From NCBI RefSeq assembly GCF_023571765.1, contig NZ_JAMJXC010000006.1:1-64000 (forward strand): DNA of 64,000 nt, in the 5' to 3' direction. Under the pieces are notes generated by a model. That model searched no databases. It had not been told where the DNA came from and was given only the letters and a program-made list of their open reading frames with translations. Made by a program: the position numbers and the translations under genes. The first letter of the stretch is position 1, and each line of letters begins with the position of its first letter. Shown piece after piece: positions 36,147-44,085 of the stretch. The stretch comes from Xanthobacter aminoxidans (GTDB taxonomy: Bacteria; Pseudomonadota; Alphaproteobacteria; Rhizobiales; Xanthobacteraceae).

Positions 36147-36782
36147 TCATGCGCCCGGAGGGGCGGCCGCGCGGGCGACGCAGGCCGCGCTCCACGGCCG
36201 AGCCGCGGCGCGGGCGGCTGCCACCTTTTCCGGGCCGCGGTTCATCTCCTCCAGACACAGGATGTCGAGGCTCGACAGGCCGATGGTCGCCAAGACATAG
36301 CGCAGATAGGGCGTGAGGAAGTCCACCTGCCCGGCCGGCGGGTCCCCCAGTCGCCCGCCGCAGGAGACGATGGCGAAGGCGGGCCGGTCGGCAAGGAGGC
36401 CCTGCTTGCCGGTTGGAGTGGAGCGGAAGGTGCGGCCGGGGCGGACCACATGGTCGATCCAGGCCTTGAGCGCCGATGGCACGGTGTAATTGTGCATGGG
36501 CGTCGAGATCACCAGCACATCGGCGGCCTCGACTTCCGCGATCAGCGCCTCGGACCGGGCCAGCGCCTCTTCCTCGGCCGGTCCGCGCATGTCCGGGGCC
36601 AGCGCGTTGGCGCGGGCGAAGTCGGGGCCGGGGTGGGGGAGCTGCGTGTGGGAGAGGTCGCGGCGGGTCACTGTCCATCCGGGCGTGGCGGCCGTGACTG
36701 CGCCCGCGAGTTCTTCCCCCACGGTCCGGCTGAACGATACCGTGCCGCGGGGACTGGCGGAGACGTGGAGCAGGCGCCGCAT
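36147..36782 (-). CDS. FMN-dependent NADH-azoreductase family (AzoR)
   Basis: A 211-residue flavodoxin-fold oxidoreductase. The phosphate loop is HVSASPRGTVSFSRTVGEEL, the FMN-contacting loop is STPMHNYTVPSALKAWIDHVVRPGRTFRSTPTGKQGLL, and a Gly-rich loop follows in AIVSCGGRLGDPP. AzoR enzymes reduce quinones and azo compounds with two electrons. Third gene of a minus-strand unit with an acetyltransferase and an AhpD-like protein, one base after the former. The divergent MarR gene suggests induction by electrophiles or quinones. Confidence 0.9.
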   Translation of the reverse strand: MRRLLHVSASPRGTVSFSRTVGEELAGAVTAATPGWTVTRRDLSHTQLPHPGPDFARANALAPDMRGPAEEEALARSEALIAEVEAADVLVISTPMHNYTVPSALKAWIDHVVRPGRTFRSTPTGKQGLLADRPAFAIVSCGGRLGDPPAGQVDFLTPYLRYVLATIGLSSLDILCLEEMNRGPEKVAAARAAARPWSAACVARAAAPPGA

Positions 36783-36783
36783 G

Positions 36784-37221
36784 TCATCCCGCTCCGGGAA
36801 GCGGGATGTTGAACCGCAGCGCCATGGCGAGCAGGCCCTGGCGATAATAGAAGCGGTGGCCCAGCGCGTTGTCGAGGCCGGTATCGAGCACCAGCTTGGC
36901 GCAGCCCTGCGCCGCGCCGCGCGCCTTCAGTTCGTCCATCAGCCGCGCCCCATGGCCCCGGCTGCGTTCCGCCGTCTCGGCAACGAGGTCGTCCACATAG
37001 AGGAAGCGGCCGTGGATCAGGCTCTCCGTCACGCGGTAGCCGGCGAGCGCGACGGGCGCGCTTCCCGCCCACAGCGCGAGGATGCGGTAGCCATCCGCCG
37101 ACTGCCGCCGCCAGCGCCGGGCCAGTTCCTCGGCGGAGGCCAGATGCGGCCGCAGCTGGCGCATCAGCGGATAGCACAAAGCGATCTCGGTCTCGCCGAC
37201 GTCGCGGAGTTCGGCGGGCAT
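36784..37221 (-). CDS. GNAT family N-acetyltransferase
   Basis: A 145-residue acetyltransferase with FLYVDDLVAETAERSRGHGARLMDELKARG (acetyl-CoA loop RSRGHGARL) and KLVLDTGLDNALGHRFYYRQGLLAMALRF. Start overlaps the stop of the AhpD-like gene (TGATG). The second gene of the MarR-linked unit, perhaps detoxifying the same compounds. Confidence 0.88.
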   Translation of the reverse strand: MPAELRDVGETEIALCYPLMRQLRPHLASAEELARRWRRQSADGYRILALWAGSAPVALAGYRVTESLIHGRFLYVDDLVAETAERSRGHGARLMDELKARGAAQGCAKLVLDTGLDNALGHRFYYRQGLLAMALRFNIPLPGAG

Positions 37222-37694
37222 CACGCGGCCCTCGCCAGCGGCGGGGCGAAGCGCAGGGCGACGGCGATGCGGTTCCACTGGTTGATGGTGCCGATGGCGA
37301 CGGTGAGGTGCATCGCCTCCTCGGCGCTGAACACCTCCAGCAGGTTCGCATAATCGGCATCCGAGGGCGGTCCCCCGGCGGTCAGCGTCAGGGCCTCGGT
37401 CCAGGCGAGGGCGGCGAGCTCGCGCGGGGTGAACACGCCGGCCTCGCGCCACGCGGCGACGAGATCGAGCTTTTCCGCGGGAACCGCGAGCCGGCGCGCC
37501 ACGGTGAGATGATACTGGATGCAGAAGGCGCAGCCGTTGATCTGGGACGCGCGCACCTTGGCGATCTCGGTCAGCGGCTTCTCGAGGCCGGACTCGTCGA
37601 CGCTCTTGCCCAGCGCCAGCAGCGCGGCATAGGCGGCGGTTTTGGCAAACGCTTCGTAGGGCAGGCGGGGCTCGTGGGGGTTAGGGGCGCTCAT
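37221..37694 (-). CDS. Carboxymuconolactone decarboxylase family (AhpD-like) protein
   Basis: A 157-residue helical protein with the AhpD-type redox pair in QINGCAFCIQYHLTVARRL (C-x2-C with a following His). The rest, ELAALAWTEALTLTAGGPPSDADYANLLEVFSAEEAMHLTVAIGTINQWNRIAVALRF, is family typical. It probably reduces peroxides or acts as an alkylhydroperoxidase-like thiol protein. The first gene of the minus-strand unit, right beside the operator palindrome. Confidence 0.9.
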   Translation of the reverse strand: MSAPNPHEPRLPYEAFAKTAAYAALLALGKSVDESGLEKPLTEIAKVRASQINGCAFCIQYHLTVARRLAVPAEKLDLVAAWREAGVFTPRELAALAWTEALTLTAGGPPSDADYANLLEVFSAEEAMHLTVAIGTINQWNRIAVALRFAPPLARAA

Positions 37695-37718
37695 GCTGGT
37701 TCCCGGAGTGGCGATGTG

Positions 37719-37761
37719 ATAATATCAAAGCTCGAACAATATATTCGAGTTCTGATATTAT
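37719..37761. promoter_or_regulatory. Long palindromic operator between AhpD-like and MarR genes
   Basis: Outer arms ATAATATCA (37719-37727) and TGATATTAT (37753-37761), inner arms CTCGAA (37731-37736) and TTCGAG (37744-37749), all centred on 37740. The right arm reaches the MarR ATG. Strong candidate operator for MarR autoregulation and for the divergent detoxification unit. Confidence 0.8.
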
Positions 37762-38308
37762 GCGCAAGCCCGTCTCCCCGACCCTTCCCGCGCCAGCCCG
37801 GAATCTCGTCCCGGACGAAAGTCCCGCTCCGGGCAAACTCCCGGCTCCAGGGCATGGGAAGCGTGGGGAGGACGGGCACCTCGGCTACCTGCTGCGCCAG
37901 GCCAATGTGGCCTTCCGCACCCGTCTGGAGCGGGCGCTTGCCGACACCGGCGTCACCCAGCCGCAGTTCGTCGTGCTGACCATGATCGACGCCTATCCCG
38001 GATGCTCGGGCGCCGACCTCGCGCGGCTGTCGTTGCTGACCCCGCAGACCGTTTCCGTGATCGTTTCCAATCTCAAGCGGGACGGCCTGCTCCAGTCCGG
38101 CCCGCACCCGGTGCACGGGCGCATCCGCTGCCTGAGCCTGACCGTCCCCGGCAACGATGTGCTCGCCCGATGCAAGGACAGCGCGAATGCGCTGGAGGCG
38201 GAGATCGCCGCGCCCCTGTCGGCGTCCGAGGCGGCGGTGGTGCGCCGCTGGCTGGTCAGGGTCGCCACCGGAGGGACCGAGTCGCTGGCGGGCGCCGCCG
38301 ACGATTGA
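37760..38308 (+). CDS. MarR family transcriptional regulator
   Basis: A 182-residue regulator. The winged helix-turn-helix runs from GYLLRQANVAFRTRLERALADTGVTQPQFVVLTMIDAYPGCSGADLARLSLLTPQTVSVIVSNL to the wing RDGLLQSGPHPVHGRIRCLSLT. About 40 Pro-rich residues precede it, so a later start is possible. Divergent from AhpD-GNAT-AzoR genes across the palindrome at 37740; it probably represses them until an electrophile or similar compound binds or oxidises it. There is a cysteine (CSGADL) in the recognition region and another near the C-terminal dimer helix. Confidence 0.9.
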   Translation: MRKPVSPTLPAPARNLVPDESPAPGKLPAPGHGKRGEDGHLGYLLRQANVAFRTRLERALADTGVTQPQFVVLTMIDAYPGCSGADLARLSLLTPQTVSVIVSNLKRDGLLQSGPHPVHGRIRCLSLTVPGNDVLARCKDSANALEAEIAAPLSASEAAVVRRWLVRVATGGTESLAGAADD

Positions 38309-38427
38309 AGCCCCGTTGGGCGCGGTTCGACGAAGTGGTCTTTCGCGCCGATACCGGACTGGGCAATGATGCGCCGGCCGGCAAGAGCCTTCACCGACCG
38401 ACACGCGCACACAGCGGGAGGAACGAC

Positions 38428-39177
38428 ATGATCAAGGCCGTCGTGTTCGACGCCTACGGCACGCTCTTCGACGTCCAGTCGGTGGCCGACGCCACCGAGG
38501 AGGCATATCCCGGCCGGGGCGAGTACATCACGCAGGTCTGGCGGCAGAAGCAGCTGGAATACAGCTGGCTCCGGGCGCTGATGGGGCGCTATGCCGATTT
38601 CTGGAGCGTCACGCGGGAGGCGCTGGCCTACACCCTCGGAACGCTGGGACTGGAGCCGGACGAGGCCTTCCTCGCCGACATGGCGCAGGCCTACAACCGC
38701 CTCACGCCCTATCCCGACGCGGCCCGATGCCTCGCCGGGCTGGCGCCGCTCAAACGCGCCATCCTCTCCAACGGCGCGCCCGACATGCTGCGGGCGCTGG
38801 TGGCCAATGCGGGCCTCGCCGACAGCTTCGACGCCGTGATCAGCGTCGATGCCAAGCGCGTGTTCAAGCCCCATCCCGAGGCCTATGCGCTGGTGGAGGC
38901 GGTGCTGGGGGTGACGCCGGCCGAGGTGCTGTTCGTGTCCTCCAACGGCTTCGACGTGGGGGGCGCGAAGGCTTTCGGCTTCCGCGTGGCCCGCGTCGCC
39001 CGCCTGCCGCGGGAGGCGCTGGCGCGGGAACTGGCCTCGGGCGCCATCGCGCCCCTGACCGTGTTCAAGGCGCTCAGGATGCAGGAGGAGACCTATGCGG
39101 AGGCGCCGGATTTCGTGGTGCCAGCGCTCGGCGACCTGCCGCGGCTGATCGCCGAGACGGCCGGCGGGATGCGGTGA
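38428..39177 (+). CDS. dhlB: L-2-haloacid dehalogenase DhlB
   Basis: A 249-residue HAD-fold hydrolase converting L-2-haloalkanoates to D-2-hydroxy acids. From memory it is close to identical to DhlB of Xanthobacter autotrophicus GJ10 (253 residues) along nearly its whole length. D8 (nucleophile, FDAYGTLFDV), T12, R39 (VWRQKQ), the SNG near 114-116, the lysine of VFKPHPEAY and the SSNGFDVGGA loop are all intact. The C-terminus (PRLIAETAGGMR) is shorter and different from GJ10. GGGAGGAACGAC precedes the ATG. The upstream neighbour is the MarR gene, not the permease and sigma-54 regulator described beside dhlB in GJ10. Confidence 0.95.
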   Translation: MIKAVVFDAYGTLFDVQSVADATEEAYPGRGEYITQVWRQKQLEYSWLRALMGRYADFWSVTREALAYTLGTLGLEPDEAFLADMAQAYNRLTPYPDAARCLAGLAPLKRAILSNGAPDMLRALVANAGLADSFDAVISVDAKRVFKPHPEAYALVEAVLGVTPAEVLFVSSNGFDVGGAKAFGFRVARVARLPREALARELASGAIAPLTVFKALRMQEETYAEAPDFVVPALGDLPRLIAETAGGMR

Positions 39178-39234
39178 TGGACGGGCGGGCCGGCGGCCGG
39201 AGGCCTGCCGAAGAGCGCGGCTCCGCCTTTGCCC

Positions 39235-40131
39235 TCAGCTGCCGCGATAGGTGGTGTAGGAGCCGGGCGAGAGGAGGAGCGGCACGTGGAAATGCTCCTC
39301 CGGATTCCATACCGTGAAGGCCACCCGCACCTTGCCGAGATAGGCGCGGGCGGTGGTGGAATAGCCGTGGCGGGCGAAATAGGTGGGCGTGTCGTAGCGC
39401 CACTCATAGGTGCCAGCGGCAAGGTCGCCGCCGCCGAGGAGATGGTGGTCGCAGGCGCCGTCGTCATTGGTGACGAAGGAGGAAAGGCACGTCATGCCAC
39501 CGTCGCTCTCCCGCCGCCACAGCTCCACGCCCAGCCCGCCGGCCGGCGCCGCGCGCACGGTGTCGAGCACATGGGTGGAGACGCTGCCCGTGGGCGCGGC
39601 GCGCACACGGTCGAGCAGCCGCATCCAGGAGATGGCCGCGACCTCCGCCAGCGCCTCCGTGCGCTCCGCCTCGGGGCTTGCCGCGAGGCGCCGCTCGAAG
39701 GTGGCGAACAGGGTCTTCAGCGAGGCCTTGCGCACCGCGAGGATGAAGGGATAGCCGAAGCGCGCCTCATAGGCGGCGTTCAGTCGGTCCAGCCGGGCGC
39801 TGATCTCGGCATCGAGGGCATCGAGGCCGAGGGCGGTCTGCTCGGCGGTGGATTCCGCCGTGGTGCCGCGCCGCAGGGTCTCGGGAGAGAGGCGGGGATG
39901 GCCGTTGAGGAAGTCCGCCAGTGCCGGCGCGGGTAGCGCCTCGATGCCGGCCAGCATTGCCTTGTGCAGGGCGGTGAGGGTGGCGAAGGGGCGCGCGGCG
40001 GCAGCGTTCCGCGCCACCCACGGGGCATTCTCGAACACCGGGCCGAGGGCCGCCGCGAAATCGGCGGCGGTCATGGCATTCAGCGCGTCGAGGCGCAGGA
40101 GGTCGTTCTGCACGTCCCGTCTCCCGGTCAT
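39235..40131 (-). CDS. Fused OHCU decarboxylase / 5-hydroxyisourate hydrolase (UraD-UraH)
   Basis: A 298-residue fusion for two steps after urate oxidation: hydroxyisourate hydrolysis and OHCU decarboxylation to S-allantoin. Residues 1-170 are UraD (LNAMTAADFAAALGPVFENAPWVARNAAAARPF, HPRLSPE, FGYPFILAVR). Residues 185-298 are UraH, a transthyretin-like fold (VSTHVLDTVRAAPAGGLGVELWR, HYHVPLLLSPGSYTTYRGS-like end with the YRGS signature). The start overlaps the stop of the ABC permease (ATGA), so it belongs to the transporter operon. Urate oxidase is not in the window. Confidence 0.92.
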   Translation of the reverse strand: MTGRRDVQNDLLRLDALNAMTAADFAAALGPVFENAPWVARNAAAARPFATLTALHKAMLAGIEALPAPALADFLNGHPRLSPETLRRGTTAESTAEQTALGLDALDAEISARLDRLNAAYEARFGYPFILAVRKASLKTLFATFERRLAASPEAERTEALAEVAAISWMRLLDRVRAAPTGSVSTHVLDTVRAAPAGGLGVELWRRESDGGMTCLSSFVTNDDGACDHHLLGGGDLAAGTYEWRYDTPTYFARHGYSTTARAYLGKVRVAFTVWNPEEHFHVPLLLSPGSYTTYRGS

Positions 40132-40931
40132 TTCATGAAGCGTGAGAAGCCGGCGACGCGCTCCATCAGCACCATCATCAGCACGGTGGCGATGATGATG
40201 ACGCCGCAGGCGGAGGCGGCCCGGCTGTCGAGCTGGTTCTGGATGATGTCCCAGAGATAGATGGGCAGCACCTGCGTGCGGGCATCCTGAAGGAACAGCG
40301 ATACCGGCACGTTGTCGAACGAGGCCATGAAGGCAATGAAGGCGCCGGAGGCGACGCCCGGGCTGATGAGCGGCAGCGTCACCGTCCGGAAGGTGTGCAG
40401 GCGCGATGCGCCGAGGCTGCGCGAGGCATCGAGCAGGGCCGGATCGAGCTGGGCGAGGCTGGCCAGCGTGGTGCGCAGCACGAAGGGCACGCACACCACG
40501 ATATGGCCGATGGCGAGCGTCAGCGTCGAGGGCCGCATCCCCAGCATGGAGAACAGCATCAGCGCCGCGAAGCCGAAGGCCAGCGCCGGCAGGATCAGCG
40601 GCGACATGAACAGCGTCTCCAGCCCCCGTGCCACCGGCCCCTCGCTGCGGGCGATGCCGAGCGCGGCGGCCACTCCCAGCACCACGCAGGCGGAAACGCT
40701 GATGACCGCCACTTTCAGGCTCACCCACAGGGCCGCCTGCAATTCGTTGGCGTCGATGAGCGCCGCGTACCAGCGCAGCGAATAGCTGGCGGGCGGGAAG
40801 TGCAGCGCCTCCTCGCCGGTGAAGGAGAGGATGAGGATGACCAGCGTCGGCCCCGCCAGCGCGATGACGCAGATGAGGGAAAGGAGGCCGAACACGGTGT
40901 TGAAGGAGAGGGTCTGCCAGTCGCGGAGCAT
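40128..40931 (-). CDS. ABC transporter permease (PotC type)
   Basis: A 267-residue inner-membrane permease with six helices. The EAA loop, which contacts the ATPase, is LDASRSLGASRLHTFRTVTLPLISPGVASG. Together with the other genes of this operon it forms a spermidine/putrescine-type importer. Last transporter gene before the UraD-UraH fusion, which suggests a purine-breakdown compound as substrate. Confidence 0.9.
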   Translation of the reverse strand: MLRDWQTLSFNTVFGLLSLICVIALAGPTLVILILSFTGEEALHFPPASYSLRWYAALIDANELQAALWVSLKVAVISVSACVVLGVAAALGIARSEGPVARGLETLFMSPLILPALAFGFAALMLFSMLGMRPSTLTLAIGHIVVCVPFVLRTTLASLAQLDPALLDASRSLGASRLHTFRTVTLPLISPGVASGAFIAFMASFDNVPVSLFLQDARTQVLPIYLWDIIQNQLDSRAASACGVIIIATVLMMVLMERVAGFSRFMK

Positions 40932-40940
40932 GGCGTCCTC

Positions 40941-41798
40941 CTAGCTGTAGAGCCGGGCCGCGCGGCTGCGCGACAGCGCCACCAGCATGGCGACGATGAG
41001 CAGCACCGAGACCATGAAGATGACCGACACGGCGGCGGCGAAGGGCCAGTTCTGCAAGTCCATGGCCTGCTGGAAGATCATCATGGGCATGAACAGCAGC
41101 CGCGAGCCGCCGATGAGCGACTGGGTGACGAAGGCCGTCACGCAGGCCGTGTAGGTGAGGATCGTTCCGGCGATGATGCCGGGCAGCGACAAGGGCAGCG
41201 TGACCTTGAAGAAGGTGCGCCACGCCCCCGCGCCCAGCGCCTGCGAGGCGCTTTCCAGATTGGGATCGATGCGCTGGAGCGTGGTGATGAGCGGCAGCAC
41301 CATGAGCGGCATCTGCACCTGCGCCAGCACGATGACGACGCCGGTCTCGCTGAACAGCAGCTTGAGCGGCTGCGCCGAGAGGCCCAGCGCCAGGATCGCC
41401 TCGTTGACGATGCCGTGGCGGCCGAGAATGACGATCCAGGCGAAGGTGCGCACCACCACGCTGGTGACGATGGGCAGCACCACGAGGAAGATCAGCACCG
41501 CCTGCCAGCGGGCCGAAACCCGTGTGCACAGCCAGGCCAGCGGATAGCCGAACAGCAGGCACAGGAGCGTTGCCTTCGCCCCGACGAGCAGCGTGTCGCG
41601 CAGCACGGCGAGGTTGAGGCCGTCGGTGAGGAAGGCGGCGTACTGGCCGAGGCCGAGCGTGCCGGTCATCTGCCGCTCGGTCTCGAAGCTGATGGCGACG
41701 AGCAGGCCGAGCGGCGCGATGAAGAACAGCGTGAAGAAGGCCGCAAGCGGCAGCGCGAGCGCCCAGTCCTTGGGTTTGGGATTAAGGGCGCCCGCCAT
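40941..41798 (-). CDS. ABC transporter permease (PotB type)
   Basis: A 285-residue permease with six helices. The EAA loop is LESASQALGAGAWRTFFKVTLPLSLPGIIAG. The start at 41798 (MAGALNPKPKDWALALPLAAFF) is preceded by the stop of the binding-protein gene two bases upstream. Partner of the PotC-type permease. Longer frames upstream lie in the binding-protein gene. Confidence 0.9.
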   Translation of the reverse strand: MAGALNPKPKDWALALPLAAFFTLFFIAPLGLLVAISFETERQMTGTLGLGQYAAFLTDGLNLAVLRDTLLVGAKATLLCLLFGYPLAWLCTRVSARWQAVLIFLVVLPIVTSVVVRTFAWIVILGRHGIVNEAILALGLSAQPLKLLFSETGVVIVLAQVQMPLMVLPLITTLQRIDPNLESASQALGAGAWRTFFKVTLPLSLPGIIAGTILTYTACVTAFVTQSLIGGSRLLFMPMMIFQQAMDLQNWPFAAAVSVIFMVSVLLIVAMLVALSRSRAARLYS

Positions 41799-41800
41799 GG

Positions 41801-42844
41801 TCACACCCGGATGTCGCGGTTGAACTGCTGGGTCCAGGCGGCGCGGTTCTGGTTCACCTTGGCCCAGTCGAAGAACACCATCTTGTCGAGGTCGGCCGGG
41901 GTCTTGGCGATCTGCTGGGCGACAAGCCCGGCATAGGGCACCTTGCTGGAGGTGGGGATCACGTTCCACGGCGACTTCTGCATCTCGCCCTGCACGTCCG
42001 GCGAGATCTGGCTGTCCACATAGGCATAGGCCAGCTCCGGCTTCAGCGCGCCGGCGACGATGTGCATGGTGGTCTTCCAGGCCGGCGTGCCGGTATCGAC
42101 GCGGACGAACTCGATGGGCACGCCCTTGGCCTTCAACTCCTCGGCGAAGTTGAAGTTCTGCACGCCGATGTCGATCTCGCCCTGCTGGAACAGAGCGCCG
42201 TGGGCGCCGAAGTTGGCGGAGACGGCGGCGAGGTTCGGCAGCAGCGTCTTCAGCTTCTTGAAGCCCGGCTCCATGTTCGCCTCGGTGCCGCCGGCCAGCC
42301 GGTTGATGTCGAGCAGGAAGGCGAGGCCGAGGGTGGAGGCGAGCGAGGTGATGCCCACCCGGCCTTTGTACTCCGGCTTCCAGAGGTCGTCCCAGGAGGT
42401 GGGCGGGGTCTTCACGGTCTTCGGATTATAGGCGATGCCGATGGCCTGCATGGTGATGGCCGGGCCATAGGCGCCCTGGAACTTCGGGTTCAGCGCCGCG
42501 AAGTTCGGGGATTTCGCCAGGTCGTATTTGGCGATGAGGCCGGCATCGATGGCCTCCAGCGCCGGGCCTTCGTCCAGCATGGCCACGTCGAACGGGGGCT
42601 GGTTGCCCTTGGCGGCGGTGAGCTTGGCGATCTGCTCGGTGGCCAGCATGGGCGACTGCACCACGCTCGCCCCGGTGCGCTTGACGAAATAGGGCGCGAG
42701 GATCTGCTTCTGCACATTGGCCCAGGTGCCGCCGAAGGTGGCGGCCACCAGCTCGTCCGCGGCGAAGGCGCCGCGCGGGGCGAAGGCGAGGCCGGCGGCG
42801 GCCGCGGAAGCAAGGAACCCTCGCCGGGACATTTCGAACGTCAT
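41801..42844 (-). CDS. ABC transporter substrate-binding protein, Tat-type signal
   Basis: A 347-residue periplasmic binding protein of the PotD/AfuA type. The N-terminus has MSRRGFLASAAAAGLAFAPRGAFA, a twin-arginine signal (SRRGFL), so it may be exported folded. The mature part contains ATFGGTWANVQKQILAPYFVKRTGASVV and KSPWNVIPTSSKVPYAGLVA. The ATG at 42844 follows AAGGGGAATTGAGC; a TTG two codons earlier is possible. The ligand is unknown; operon context points to a ureide or purine product. Confidence 0.88.
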   Translation of the reverse strand: MTFEMSRRGFLASAAAAGLAFAPRGAFAADELVAATFGGTWANVQKQILAPYFVKRTGASVVQSPMLATEQIAKLTAAKGNQPPFDVAMLDEGPALEAIDAGLIAKYDLAKSPNFAALNPKFQGAYGPAITMQAIGIAYNPKTVKTPPTSWDDLWKPEYKGRVGITSLASTLGLAFLLDINRLAGGTEANMEPGFKKLKTLLPNLAAVSANFGAHGALFQQGEIDIGVQNFNFAEELKAKGVPIEFVRVDTGTPAWKTTMHIVAGALKPELAYAYVDSQISPDVQGEMQKSPWNVIPTSSKVPYAGLVAQQIAKTPADLDKMVFFDWAKVNQNRAAWTQQFNRDIRV

Positions 42845-42846
42845 GC

Positions 42847-43953
42847 TCAATTCCCCTTCTTGTGGGTGTCGCCCGAATGGTCCGGGAACAGGCCGGTGAT
42901 GCGGTTGGGCTTGAAATGGAGGAAGACGGAGCCTTCGAGCGGGGCATCCGCCTCGCGCTCCTGCACCACCTTCACCGACGAGCCGTCGATGAGCGCCACC
43001 TCGTAGATGAGGGCGGGGCCGATGGGCATGACGGCGGTGATCTCGGCGCCGATGGCCCCCGCGCCGCCGGTGGCGCTCACTCGCATGCCCTCGGGGCGCA
43101 CCGCGACGAGAACCGCCGCGCCCACGGGCAGCGGTGTCTCCCGTCCGGTCTCGATGACCATGCCGTCGGCGAGGCGGACAGCCGCGCCCGTGGCCGAGGT
43201 GCCGGCCACCGTGGCCCTGAGCAGGTTGGCGGTGCCGACGAAGGTGTTCACGAACAGGGAAGCCGGCCGGTCGTAGATGTCCGAGGGCGGGGCGAACTGC
43301 TCCAGGTTGCCGCGCGAGAGCACGGCGATGCGGTCGGACATGCCGAGCGCTTCCTCCTGGTCGTGGGTCACCATGACCGTGGTGATGCCCGACTGGCGCT
43401 GGAGGCGCTTGATCTCGATCTGCATGTCGAGGCGCAGATTCTTGTCGAGGGCGCTGAACGGCTCGTCCAGCAGGAGAATGCGCGGCCGGATGGCGAGGCA
43501 GCGGGCGAGCGCCACGCGCTGCTGCTGGCCGCCGGAGAGTTCGCGCGGGAGACGGTCGCGGAAGGCGGCCATCTGCACCACGTCCAGCATCTCGGAGACC
43601 ACCGCGTCGGTCTCCGCCTTCGGCCGGCCGGCGGCGATGGGGCCATAGGCGATGTTCTGCGCCACGCTCATGTGCGGGAACAGGGCATAGTTCTGGAACA
43701 CGATGCCGATGCGCCGCCGGTTGGTGGGCAGATGGGAGATGGAGGCGCCATCCACCAGCACGTCGCCCGAGGTCTGGCGCAGGAAGCCGGCGATGATCTT
43801 GAGCAGGGTGGTCTTGCCGCAGCCCGACGGGCCGAGCAGCGAGACGAGTTCGCCGGGGCGGATGTCGAGATCGATGGCATTGGCGGCCACCACCTGCCCG
43901 AACGCATGGGAAATGCCCCTCAACGTCAGCGCGTGCCCGGCGGACTGGCTCAT
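42847..43953 (-). CDS. ABC transporter ATP-binding protein (PotA type)
   Basis: A 368-residue ATPase. Walker A GPSGCGKTTLLKIIAG, Q-loop VFQNYALFPHMSV, signature LSGGQQQRVALARCLA, Walker B RILLLDEPFSALD, H-loop MVTHDQEEA. A C-terminal TOBE domain (about 270-368) has VAVRPEGMRVSA. First gene of the minus-strand operon, divergent from the LysR gene. The start is the ATG at 43953; 43974 is an alternative. Confidence 0.92.
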   Translation of the reverse strand: MSQSAGHALTLRGISHAFGQVVAANAIDLDIRPGELVSLLGPSGCGKTTLLKIIAGFLRQTSGDVLVDGASISHLPTNRRRIGIVFQNYALFPHMSVAQNIAYGPIAAGRPKAETDAVVSEMLDVVQMAAFRDRLPRELSGGQQQRVALARCLAIRPRILLLDEPFSALDKNLRLDMQIEIKRLQRQSGITTVMVTHDQEEALGMSDRIAVLSRGNLEQFAPPSDIYDRPASLFVNTFVGTANLLRATVAGTSATGAAVRLADGMVIETGRETPLPVGAAVLVAVRPEGMRVSATGGAGAIGAEITAVMPIGPALIYEVALIDGSSVKVVQEREADAPLEGSVFLHFKPNRITGLFPDHSGDTHKKGN

Positions 43954-44056
43954 GGTGGAAGCCTCAAGGTGCATCTGATCGGGACGCCCCATCGCCCCTG
44001 CGGGGAAGATAGTCGTCCTCGCGGCCATTGCCGTCCATCGCAGATTTGATACTTTT

Positions 44057-44077
44057 CCATACGCAAAATGCGTATGG
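44057..44077. promoter_or_regulatory. Perfect palindrome between the ABC operon and lysR gene
   Basis: CCATACGCA-aaa-TGCGTATGG, 9-bp arms centred at 44067. It sits between the divergent genes, 104 bases from the ABC start. It is a good LysR operator candidate, although the spacing (ATAC-N9-GTAT) departs from the standard T-N11-A rule. Confidence 0.7.
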
Positions 44078-44085
44078 AGGCAGTG

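Noticed and set aside
39235-41562. A 775-codon minus-strand frame that could suggest a larger fusion protein
   Set aside because: Only the last 298 codons code for UraD-UraH; the rest overlaps the two permease genes in another frame.
44057-44077. Calling the LysR palindrome a standard T-N11-A box
   Set aside because: The spacing between the matching T and A is 13, so only a general operator is proposed.
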